Position numbers and translations under genes: made by a program
Assembly: GCA_023253435.1 (NCBI GenBank)
Contig: JALRGJ010000007.1
Span: forward strand, 1 to 22,589
Direction: 5' to 3'
DNA length: 22,589 nt
DNA from: Ilumatobacteraceae bacterium
Lineage (GTDB): Bacteria; Actinomycetota; Acidimicrobiia; Acidimicrobiales; Ilumatobacteraceae
The notes under the pieces: model-generated
What the model was told of the DNA's origin: nothing
Database searches by the model: none
What the model saw: the letters and a program-made list of their open reading frames with translations, nothing else
In this document: in pieces, positions 15,040 to 21,204 of the stretch
Layout: the number at the start of each line of letters is the position of its first letter
Numbering within the stretch: the stretch's first letter is position 1

Positions 15040-15674
15040 TGTGCTGAACAGTTATTCAGAAATGTCTGCAGACTCTGTACGTACAATTTGAGAACTTCAG
15101 CGCCGTGTTCAGCCGAGGCGAGCGTTGGATTACCAAGTACTCCATTTTCTGCCACTGATTTCACACCACTTTCTCGCATTGACTGAATCAGAATTTGTGT
15201 ATCCCCCAAAGCACCTACTTCAGCAAGTGACATGTCAACTAACTCCGGGGCAATGGTCAACATGAGGGACGTTTCTGTTTTGCCAGCATGCATGTCTGCG
15301 CCTGCATAAGAGGGAAGAGACCAGATGGAGTGTCTGATGTTTTCAAAATGAAGTGCAGATGCAATTGCCTTTAACGCATCTGCATTACCGCCATGTCCAT
15401 TCACAATGCAGATACCGGTGGCCCAAACAGCTGACCGACAAATGGCAACCACGGAATCAACAAGCGGTTGAGTTCCTGTGCTCAGAGTGTTGTCGAACCC
15501 AGCATGTTCATCACTTGCAGAAATTGCAATAGTGGGTGCAACAATAAACTCTGATGAGTTGGCAATGGAATGTTTGACCACTTCATTAATAATGATGGAG
15601 TCGGTCTCCGGTGGAAGATGCGCCCCATGTTGCTCCCACGAGCCAAGTGGAAGAACAACAATTTTTGACGTCAC
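15027..15674 (-). CDS. mftE: Mycofactocin precursor peptide peptidase MftE (creatininase family)
   Basis: A 215-residue creatininase-fold metallopeptidase. The metal ligands are visible in LGSWEQHGAHLPPETDS (E14, H16 and D25), NGHGGN, and AGKTETS. In mycofactocin synthesis it cleaves the MftC-modified precursor before the terminal Val-Tyr-derived unit, releasing AHDP. The GTG start at 15674 overlaps the plsY stop as GTGA, so translation is coupled. Its family alone would allow creatinine amidohydrolase, but location between mftC and mftF settles the assignment. Confidence 0.92.
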   Translation of the reverse strand: MTSKIVVLPLGSWEQHGAHLPPETDSIIINEVVKHSIANSSEFIVAPTIAISASDEHAGFDNTLSTGTQPLVDSVVAICRSAVWATGICIVNGHGGNADALKAIASALHFENIRHSIWSLPSYAGADMHAGKTETSLMLTIAPELVDMSLAEVGALGDTQILIQSMRESGVKSVAENGVLGNPTLASAEHGAEVLKLYVQSLQTFLNNCSAQWTP

Positions 15675-16264
15675 GATGAGTGAGATTCAGTGACTGGAGG
15701 TTCAGTCCCTGTAAGAAGTCTCTTGATATTGGAGAGGTGGCGAATCTCAATGAGAACTCCAATTCCAATGAATGAGAGCACTTCCCATATCTCATCTGTT
15801 GTGATTGCCACGGCAACGAGCACTAATGGGACGATGACAATTGATGCAATAGAAGCCTTCTTTGAAACCTTCATAATGGCGATCCAACCCACAGCAGCAC
15901 TCAACATGATGACTGGATGGAAGGGCAAGAGCACACCTGCACCCGTCGCAATTCCTTTGCCACCTTTGAACTTGCGGGTGATGGGGAAGATGTGGCCCAG
16001 AATTGCGGCCGCACCGCACATATAAGCAATAGGTCTGTCACTCAAAGTGGCTGTAACAGGTATTGCACCTTTGGCTGCATCGAGAACAAACACCATGATC
16101 CCGTACTTCCAGCCAAGTGCTCGAGCAACGTTGCTTGCCCCTGGATTACCAGAACCAGTGGATGTGATGTCTACTCCTTTTGATTTGGCGATGATGATTG
16201 CACTTGGCAATGTGCCAATCACATATGCAAAGACAACAGAAATCACTGCGACAATTGGGCTCAT
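15671..16264 (-). CDS. plsY: Acyl-phosphate:glycerol-3-phosphate acyltransferase PlsY, inserted in the mft operon
   Basis: A 197-residue membrane acyltransferase that makes lysophosphatidate from acyl-phosphate and glycerol-3-phosphate. The three conserved motifs are present: GSGNPGASNVARALG (about 36-50), KGGKGIATG (about 99-107), and the C-terminal RHLSNIKRLLTGTEP. About five hydrophobic helices surround them, starting with VAVISVVFAYVIGTLPSAII. The ATG overlaps the mftC stop (ATGA), and the stop overlaps the mftE start (GTGA). It is therefore tightly embedded in the mycofactocin operon, where mftD usually sits in other actinobacteria. Whether this is housekeeping PlsY that happens to be co-transcribed, or one adapted to the pathway, cannot be decided from sequence. 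Confidence 0.93.
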   Translation of the reverse strand: MSPIVAVISVVFAYVIGTLPSAIIIAKSKGVDITSTGSGNPGASNVARALGWKYGIMVFVLDAAKGAIPVTATLSDRPIAYMCGAAAILGHIFPITRKFKGGKGIATGAGVLLPFHPVIMLSAAVGWIAIMKVSKKASIASIVIVPLVLVAVAITTDEIWEVLSFIGIGVLIEIRHLSNIKRLLTGTEPPVTESHSS

Positions 16265-17379
16265 GCGTGAACCTTCTGTTTCGGAGGCTTGGAGTGATCT
16301 AGTGAAGGTCGAGGAGTGAGTGCAACGGGTACAGACGCCAGCAAAATCTCACCATCGCCCCCCACACACTCTGGGTCTGGACCGTCTAGGGGCAATCCCG
16401 TAAAGAATTTTGCCGCCATGCAACCACCTTGGCAGGCATCGAATGCACCACATGATGCACACGCTCCTGCACTTTGTGGCTCGCGAAGTTCAGTAAACAA
16501 GTCAGACTCGCGCCACACCTTGGTGAAACCACCGTCTGCAAGAACAGTTCCTGCTTTAAATTCATCATGAATGACAAACGGGCAGGCATACACATCGCCG
16601 AGTGGATCAATTAAACACACCACGCGCCCAGCGCCACACAAGTTAAGACCTGGTAGTGATTCTTCACCTAATGCATTGAGGTGAAAGAAAGAATCTCCTG
16701 TGAGAACGTTTTCCCCGTGTGCCAGTAGCCAGTTATAAATTTGGCGTTGTTGGGCGTTGGTGGGGTGAAGTTCATGCCACGTATCGGCGCCTCTACCCGC
16801 TGGTCGTAAACGTGTGATACGTAATTGAGCACCATATGAATCTGCGAGTTCTTTAAATTGATCTAATTGGTCCACATTGTGTCTGGTGACAACAACTGAG
16901 ATTTTGAATTGACCAAATCCAGCGTCACGCAGGTTGTTCATTGCACGAATGGCGGTGTCGTAAGAACCTTGCCCTCGAACTGCGTCGTTGGTTGCCGCAT
17001 CTGTGCCATCGAGACTGATCTGAATATCTAGGTAATCAAGAGCAGCTAGCCGCTCGGCATTTTTCTTATCGATGAATGCGCCATTGGTGGAAAACTTCAC
17101 TCCAATGCCATTGTTGATCGCGTGTTCAATAATTTCAAAAAAATCACGACGAACCATGGGCTCTCCGCCACCAATGTTGATGTAGAAGACCTGTAGATCA
17201 CGAAGCTCGTCTAAGACGGTTTTTGCTTGTTCTGTGGTGAGCTCGTGTGGGTCACGTTGCCCACTGCTTGATAAACAATGAACGCATTCCAAGTTGCATG
17301 CGTATGTAAGTTCCCATGTCAGACAGATGGGGGCATCGAGTCCCATCTTCATTTGATCTACAAGTCGTTCAGCGGACAC
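16261..17379 (-). CDS. mftC: Mycofactocin radical SAM maturase MftC
   Basis: A 372-residue radical SAM/SPASM enzyme that decarboxylates the C-terminal tyrosine of MftA and cross-links it to the penultimate valine. The SAM cluster motif CNLECVHC is at C28, C32 and C35, preceded by the MftC hallmark GLDAPICLTWELTYA. NIGGGEPMVR and FSTNG form the SAM site. C-terminal SPASM cysteines lie in LCGAGRVVCLIDP, VYACPF and CASCGAFDACQGGC, supporting two auxiliary Fe-S clusters. The GTG at 17379 is chosen because GGAG sits seven bases upstream and the protein then starts like known MftC; the longer open frame would run deep into mftB. It overlaps mftB by 11 bp and plsY by 4 bp. Confidence 0.96.
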   Translation of the reverse strand: MSAERLVDQMKMGLDAPICLTWELTYACNLECVHCLSSSGQRDPHELTTEQAKTVLDELRDLQVFYINIGGGEPMVRRDFFEIIEHAINNGIGVKFSTNGAFIDKKNAERLAALDYLDIQISLDGTDAATNDAVRGQGSYDTAIRAMNNLRDAGFGQFKISVVVTRHNVDQLDQFKELADSYGAQLRITRLRPAGRGADTWHELHPTNAQQRQIYNWLLAHGENVLTGDSFFHLNALGEESLPGLNLCGAGRVVCLIDPLGDVYACPFVIHDEFKAGTVLADGGFTKVWRESDLFTELREPQSAGACASCGAFDACQGGCMAAKFFTGLPLDGPDPECVGGDGEILLASVPVALTPRPSLDHSKPPKQKVHA

Positions 17380-17635
17380 GAATGATCTCCGATGTTGTGA
17401 GAGATGAGAGTGCCTGAACAAAAGAGGGCCAGCGTGATTCATCTACCCCTTCTGCCGTGAGGGCATCTCGAAGTGTTGTGTGAGATGACATGTTGCGAAC
17501 TACTCGAACGATGTCTGGGTGACGAAGAAAGACAAGTCGACGATTGCCATAGTGATAGGCAAGCGCACCAAAAGGCTCTGGGCGCAATGCAACTTGAGGG
17601 TGCATCTCACACGAGGATTCAAGTGTGATCGTCAT
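17369..17635 (-). CDS. mftB: Mycofactocin precursor-binding chaperone MftB
   Basis: An 88-residue protein of the PqqD/RRE-like MftB family, which binds the MftA leader and presents it to MftC. The conserved core LRPEPFGALAYHYGNRRLVF (about 17-36) is diagnostic, followed by a wHTH-like segment ending DESRWPSFVQAL. The frame stays open upstream across mftA, but the preceding 58 residues are arginine/histidine-rich antisense-type sequence, so I start at the ATG at 17635, 23 nt after the mftA stop. No strong Shine-Dalgarno is present, although the short gap suggests re-initiation after mftA. Confidence 0.92.
   Translation of the reverse strand: MTITLESSCEMHPQVALRPEPFGALAYHYGNRRLVFLRHPDIVRVVRNMSSHTTLRDALTAEGVDESRWPSFVQALSSLTTSEIIRVR
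17380..17390 (-). promoter_or_regulatory. Ribosome binding site deciding the mftC GTG start
   Basis: Minus-strand GGAG (17390-17387) lies seven bases upstream of the GTG at 17379 and is itself inside the mftB coding sequence. It fixes the mftC start despite an open frame that continues upstream to 17442. Confidence 0.6.
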
Positions 17636-17658
17636 GACGCGCGGAAGAAATGTGTGGG

Positions 17659-17778
17659 TCAGTAGACGCCGCACATGCCGTCGATGGAGATTTCCTCTAC
17701 AAGAAGTTCTTCGGTGACGACTGCTTCGGTGGTGTCGGCCTGCTCGGCCTCGGGTGCCTGGGTGTTGTCCTGATCCAT
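17659..17778 (-). CDS. mftA: Mycofactocin precursor peptide MftA
   Basis: A 39-residue peptide that is easily missed. It begins MDQDNTQAPEAEQ, has an acidic leader (EELLVEEISIDG), and ends exactly in IDGMCGVY followed by TGA. The invariant C-terminal core supplies the Val-Tyr pair that MftC cross-links and MftE excises; the acidic leader is what MftB binds. About 74% of its codons end in G or C by my count, higher than the surrounding genes appear, which may reflect high expression. The ATG at 17778 is fixed by an upstream in-frame stop about eleven codons away and by a TANNNT box 7 nt upstream. It is the first gene of the operon. Confidence 0.97.
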   Translation of the reverse strand: MDQDNTQAPEAEQADTTEAVVTEELLVEEISIDGMCGVY

Positions 17779-17791
17779 ATCTATGACAGTA
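17779..17791 (-). promoter_or_regulatory. Putative leaderless promoter of the mft operon
   Basis: Minus-strand TACTGT (17791-17786) is followed by seven bases and the mftA ATG. No Shine-Dalgarno lies between them, consistent with transcription starting at or next to the start codon. No convincing -35 box was found. Confidence 0.5.
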
Positions 17792-17874
17792 CTTGCCCAG
17801 CACGCCCACTAGAGAATGGCAGGCAATGGTGAGTAATCTCGGGGAATACCGGCTGGGCTACCAGCGCTAACAAT

Positions 17875-17881
17875 GAGGGGG
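17875..17881 (+). promoter_or_regulatory. Strong Shine-Dalgarno for the first NDMA-dependent dehydrogenase
   Basis: GAGGGGG lies five bases upstream of the ATG at 17887. Together with the matching site of the second dehydrogenase, it contrasts with the leaderless starts elsewhere in the window and implies high translation. Confidence 0.65.
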
Positions 17882-17886
17882 CTTCC

Positions 17887-18996
17887 ATGAAGACCAAGGC
17901 TGCAATTCTCTGGGAAACAAATACTCCATGGAGTGTGGAAGAGATTGAACTTGACGATCCAAAGCCAGGTGAAGTTCTTGTCAAGATCGCGGCATCTGGA
18001 ATGTGCCACTCAGATGAGCACCTGACAACAGGCGATCTTCCATTTCAATTGCCCATCGTTGGTGGCCACGAAGGAGCAGGCGTTGTAGAGAAAGTGGGAG
18101 AGGGCGTGAGCTGGCTAGCGCCAGGTGACCATGTGGTCTTTGGATTCATTCCATCATGTGGACGCTGCCCAAGCTGCTCTACCGGACATCAAAACTTGTG
18201 TGACCTCGGTGCTCTCATGGGTCTAGGACTTCAGATCTCTGACACAACATCTCGTCACCATGCGCAAGGTAAAGACCTCACTCTGATGTGCATGTTGGGA
18301 ACGTTTGCTCATCACACGGTGGTGAACGAAGCCTCGTGCATCAAGATTGAAAAAGATGTCCCTCTCGAAAAAGCATGTCTTCTCGGATGTGGTGTGGTGA
18401 CCGGTTGGGGATCTGCTGTATACGCCGCTGATGTTTCACCTAACGACACAGTTGTTGTTGTAGGTGTAGGCGGAATTGGAGCAAATGCAATTCAAGGTGC
18501 CCGCCTTGCTGGCGCAAAGCGCATTGTTGCTGTTGACCCAGTGGAGTTCAAGCGCGAAAAGGCAATGGAGTTTGGCGCAACACACACTGCTGCATCTATG
18601 GCCGAGGCACTTCCGCTGTTGCAAGAGATCACATGGGGCACCATGGCTAACAAAGTCATTATGACGATGGGAGTTGGTGACGGAGCCGTCATGGGTGAAG
18701 CAATGGCACTTGCTGCAAAGCGTGGCCGAGTTGTTGTCACCAACATTCACCCAGCACTTGAGATGGGTGCCAACATGAGCCTTCTTGATCTCACCCTGAT
18801 GGAGAAGCAGGTGGTTGGTTCACTCTTTGGCTCAGGAAACCCACGTGCAGACATTCCAAAGCTTTTGGGTCTGTACCGCGAAGGGCAACTAGATCTCGAT
18901 GGATTGGTGACAAAGACCTATTCACTTGAGCAAATCAATGACGGCTACCAAGACATGCGCGATGGCAAAAATATTCGCGGAGTTCTCGTTTACTAA
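17887..18996 (+). CDS. NDMA-dependent (mycofactocin-dependent) alcohol dehydrogenase 1
   Basis: A 369-residue zinc alcohol dehydrogenase of the Rxyl_3153-like NDMA-dependent family. Catalytic zinc ligands: C40 (GMCHSDEH), H61-E62 (GGHEGAG) and a later cysteine (LLGCGVVTGWGSA). Structural zinc: C91, C94, C97 and C105 in SCGRCPSCSTGHQNLC. The Rossmann turn GVGGIGANAI ends in an acidic residue (VAVDPVEFK), so NAD is expected. In this family NAD is held tightly and mycofactocin, or artificial NDMA, re-oxidises it. Location beside mftA-F fits that dependence. The substrate alcohol is unknown. It is the first gene of a four-gene plus-strand operon. Confidence 0.93.
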   Translation: MKTKAAILWETNTPWSVEEIELDDPKPGEVLVKIAASGMCHSDEHLTTGDLPFQLPIVGGHEGAGVVEKVGEGVSWLAPGDHVVFGFIPSCGRCPSCSTGHQNLCDLGALMGLGLQISDTTSRHHAQGKDLTLMCMLGTFAHHTVVNEASCIKIEKDVPLEKACLLGCGVVTGWGSAVYAADVSPNDTVVVVGVGGIGANAIQGARLAGAKRIVAVDPVEFKREKAMEFGATHTAASMAEALPLLQEITWGTMANKVIMTMGVGDGAVMGEAMALAAKRGRVVVTNIHPALEMGANMSLLDLTLMEKQVVGSLFGSGNPRADIPKLLGLYREGQLDLDGLVTKTYSLEQINDGYQDMRDGKNIRGVLVY

Positions 18997-19012
18997 CTAA
19001 AACACTTTCACT

Positions 19013-19020
19013 AAGGGGGA
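19013..19020 (+). promoter_or_regulatory. Strong Shine-Dalgarno for the second NDMA-dependent dehydrogenase
   Basis: AAGGGGGA ends three bases before the ATG at 19024. The five-G core matches that of the first dehydrogenase, so the pair seems tuned to similar, high translation. Confidence 0.62.
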
Positions 19021-19023
19021 AAT

Positions 19024-20175
19024 ATGAAATCACGTGCAGCAGTTTTGCGTGGAATCGATCAAGACTGGAGCGTTGAAGAGATTCAAGTAGACGATCCAAA
19101 GGCAAATGAAGTAACCGTGCATTGGCAAGTAGCGGGTATGTGCCACTCCGATGAGCACTTTGTTACCGGCGATATGGTCCCACCAAAAGAGCTTTTGGCG
19201 ATGATGGGTGTTGACGATTTCTTCCCATTTATTGGTGGCCATGAAGGTGCAGGCGTGATCGTGGCAGTGGGTGCAAACGTCACTTCTGTGAAAGTGGGCG
19301 ACCATGTGTCTGCCAGTTTTGTTCCTTCATGCGGACGTTGTCGTTATTGCTCCACCGGTAAGCAGAACCTGTGCAATATGGGTGCTGGAACGCTCACGGG
19401 TGGAATGATCACAGACGGAACACATCGCCATTTCTTGGCAGACGGAACCCCTGTCAAATTGATGGCCAAGTTGGGAACATTCAGTGAGTACAGCACTGTT
19501 GCTGAGGCGTCGGTCATCAAAGTTGATCAGGATCTTCCTTTAGACGTGGTCGCACTCGTGTCATGTGGTGTTGCAACAGGATGGGGCTCAGCAACAAAGC
19601 GTGCGGATACTCAACCTGGTGACACTGTTGTGGTTGTAGGCATTGGCGGTATTGGAATCAATGCTGTTCAAGGCGCACGCATGGCGGGTGCAAAGCGAAT
19701 CATCGCAATTGACCCTGTTGAGTTCAAGCGTGAGAAGGCAATGGAGTTTGGTGCAACACACACGTTTGCTTCAATGGCAGAGGCAATGGCCACGGTGACA
19801 GAGCTCACCTGGGGTGAAATGGCTGATCGAGTGATCATGACACCAGGTGTTTTGCATGGCGACATGATGGGCGAGGCAATGGCTCTCACCGGAAAAGGTG
19901 GAACATGTGTTGTTACTGCAATTTCTCCCATGCATGAGACAACCGCAGATATCAATCTTTTCCAGCTTGCAATGTGGAACAAGGAAGTAAAAGGCACCAT
20001 CTTTGGAAGCTTGAATCCACGTGCAGACATCCCCGCACTTCTTGACTTGTACCGCGTAGGTCAACTCAAGTTGGAAGAACTCATCACAAAGCGCTACTCA
20101 CTCGATGAGATCAACGAGGGGTATCGCGCTATGCGTGATGGAGAAAATATTCGCGGCATCATTGTCAATGGCTGA
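19024..20175 (+). CDS. NDMA-dependent (mycofactocin-dependent) alcohol dehydrogenase 2
   Basis: A 383-residue paralogue of the preceding enzyme. Zinc ligands are conserved: C40, H73-E74 and structural C103, C106, C109 and C117. The Rossmann turn GIGGIGINAV is followed by IAIDPVEFKREKAMEFGATHT, nearly identical to paralogue 1. It differs by a longer loop at residues 51-70 (PPKELLAMMGVDDFF) between the first zinc cysteine and the HE pair, near the active-site entrance, suggesting a different substrate range. The 27-bp gap and strong Shine-Dalgarno indicate co-transcription with paralogue 1. Its last eight bases overlap the MoxR start. Confidence 0.93.
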   Translation: MKSRAAVLRGIDQDWSVEEIQVDDPKANEVTVHWQVAGMCHSDEHFVTGDMVPPKELLAMMGVDDFFPFIGGHEGAGVIVAVGANVTSVKVGDHVSASFVPSCGRCRYCSTGKQNLCNMGAGTLTGGMITDGTHRHFLADGTPVKLMAKLGTFSEYSTVAEASVIKVDQDLPLDVVALVSCGVATGWGSATKRADTQPGDTVVVVGIGGIGINAVQGARMAGAKRIIAIDPVEFKREKAMEFGATHTFASMAEAMATVTELTWGEMADRVIMTPGVLHGDMMGEAMALTGKGGTCVVTAISPMHETTADINLFQLAMWNKEVKGTIFGSLNPRADIPALLDLYRVGQLKLEELITKRYSLDEINEGYRAMRDGENIRGIIVNG

Positions 20176-21097
20176 CACTTCTACTTTGCGTCAGGCTCTC
20201 TCCGGTCAGGTGGTCGGACGCAAGAGAGAACTTGAGTTAGTGCTTGCCGCGCTCGCGGCTGACAGACATGTTTTGTTAGAAGGCCCTCCGGGTACAGGCA
20301 AGTCAACATTGCTACGTGCTGTGGCGCAAAGCCTGGGCATTGGTTTTGAATTTGTTGAGGGCAATGCGGAACTCACTCCAGCTCGTTTGGTGGGACATTT
20401 TGATCCAGCACGCGTCTTGAGTGACGGTTATGACCCGTCTGTCTTTGTAGATGGACCTCTTGTGACCGCTATGCGCGATGGATCACTTCTCTATGTTGAA
20501 GAGATCAATCGCATTCCTGAAGAGACTCTGAATGTGTTGATCACGGTAATGAGCGAAGGGGAGCTCAATGTTCCTCGACTCGGACGCATTGCTGCCGCAC
20601 ACGGTTTCCGCTTGGTTGCTGCAATGAACCCGTTTGACGCTGTGGGGACTGCTCGCATTTCAGGAGCGGTCTATGACCGTGTGTGTCGTGTGGCGATGTC
20701 GTATCAATCTGCCCAAGAAGAGATCGATATTGTCCTCCGGAATATCTCCGAGACTCCAGTTCCAGATGAATGGCTCAATAAAGTCGTCGAGGTAGTGAGA
20801 ACCACAAGAACTCATGGAGATCTTCGAGTGGGATCATCGGTACGAGGTGCAGTGGATTTTGCAAAAGTGGCTGTGTCATTGGCTGAACTTCGTGGATCCA
20901 CAATTGGCGATCCAGAAGTTGGGCTTGATGCTGCTCTGGTTGCACTTTCAGGCAGAGTTCGAGTTCGAGAGGGCGGAACACGAAGCGCCGAAGAGATCAT
21001 CACTGAAATCTGGACAAGTGTTTTTCAGCGAAAAGATGGAGAGTCTGGCGGGGGAAAAGTAACAGCCCCGAACCGGGGCACGGCCACAACCCGCTGA
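20168..21097 (+). CDS. MoxR-type AAA+ ATPase
   Basis: A 309-residue AAA+ ATPase of the MoxR/CoxD/NorQ type. Walker A is GPPGTGKS (39-46), Walker B LLYVEEINR (107-115), then sensor-1-like LVAAMNPFD and GAVYDRV with a candidate arginine finger. MoxR proteins work with VWA partners in activating metalloenzymes, for example CoxD/CoxE and NorQ/NorD. The start at 20168 lies within the last bases of dehydrogenase 2 (8-bp overlap), coupling it to the dehydrogenases, so a maturation or reactivation role on these enzymes is inferred. Near the 3' end a slippery site and hairpin may direct a share of ribosomes into the VWA frame; normal termination adds VTAPNRGTATTR after K297. Confidence 0.9.
   Translation: MADTSTLRQALSGQVVGRKRELELVLAALAADRHVLLEGPPGTGKSTLLRAVAQSLGIGFEFVEGNAELTPARLVGHFDPARVLSDGYDPSVFVDGPLVTAMRDGSLLYVEEINRIPEETLNVLITVMSEGELNVPRLGRIAAAHGFRLVAAMNPFDAVGTARISGAVYDRVCRVAMSYQSAQEEIDIVLRNISETPVPDEWLNKVVEVVRTTRTHGDLRVGSSVRGAVDFAKVAVSLAELRGSTIGDPEVGLDAALVALSGRVRVREGGTRSAEEIITEIWTSVFQRKDGESGGGKVTAPNRGTATTR
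21052..21079 (+). promoter_or_regulatory. Candidate programmed -1 ribosomal frameshift signal joining MoxR to VWA
   Basis: GGGAAAA (21052-21058) is phased G GGA AAA relative to the MoxR frame, the exact X XXY YYZ arrangement for tandem -1 slippage. After a six-base spacer, GCCCCG (21065-21070) and CGGGGC (21074-21079) can form a six-pair all-GC hairpin with an AAC loop. The -1 frame then reads KSNSPEPGHGHNPLTKEGEQ and runs uninterrupted through the VWA gene to 22023, giving a predicted fusion of 618 residues. A single-base error in the G5A4 run would look similar, so this is a candidate. Confidence 0.5.
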
Positions 21098-21204
21098 CAA
21101 AAGAGGGCGAACAGGCAGAGCAAGCAGTTGCAGAGGCGGGTAAGCGCACAACATCGCGTCGAGATCTTTCTCGCAATGAAAACTTCGAACAAATTTCTCC
21201 TGAA

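Larger units (their letters stand above)
17779..17886. promoter_or_regulatory. Divergent control region between mftA and the dehydrogenase operon
   Basis: This 108-bp non-coding stretch separates the cofactor operon from the dehydrogenase operon. It contains the mft -10-like box at the left, a plus-strand TAATCT (17835-17840) that could serve as the dehydrogenase -10, and a short perfect inverted repeat, GCTGG-gcta-CCAGC (17852-17865), within the likely leader of the first dehydrogenase. Sharing of an operator by both operons is plausible but no regulator gene lies next to it. Confidence 0.5.

Noticed and set aside
17380..17442. Longer MftC starting at 17442
   Set aside because: The extension lies within the end of mftB, has no family resemblance, and a GGAG site supports GTG 17379.
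17636..17809. N-terminally extended MftB reading frame
   Set aside because: These 58 codons are the mftA gene read in another frame, giving an Arg/His-rich sequence. MftB homology begins after the ATG at 17635.
18436..18750. Antisense ORFs across the dehydrogenase genes (also at 19668-20030)
   Set aside because: They mirror strongly coding sense frames, have no recognisable domain, and show no promoter or ribosome site.
18541..19780. Near-identical blocks in the two dehydrogenase genes as a mobile or direct repeat
   Set aside because: Similarity follows codon structure over the whole gene, as expected for gene duplication; no repeat boundaries or transposase were seen.
21065..21079. GC hairpin interpreted as an intrinsic terminator after MoxR
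   Set aside because: No T-tract follows, it lies before the MoxR stop codon, and co-directional VWA coding sequence continues directly.
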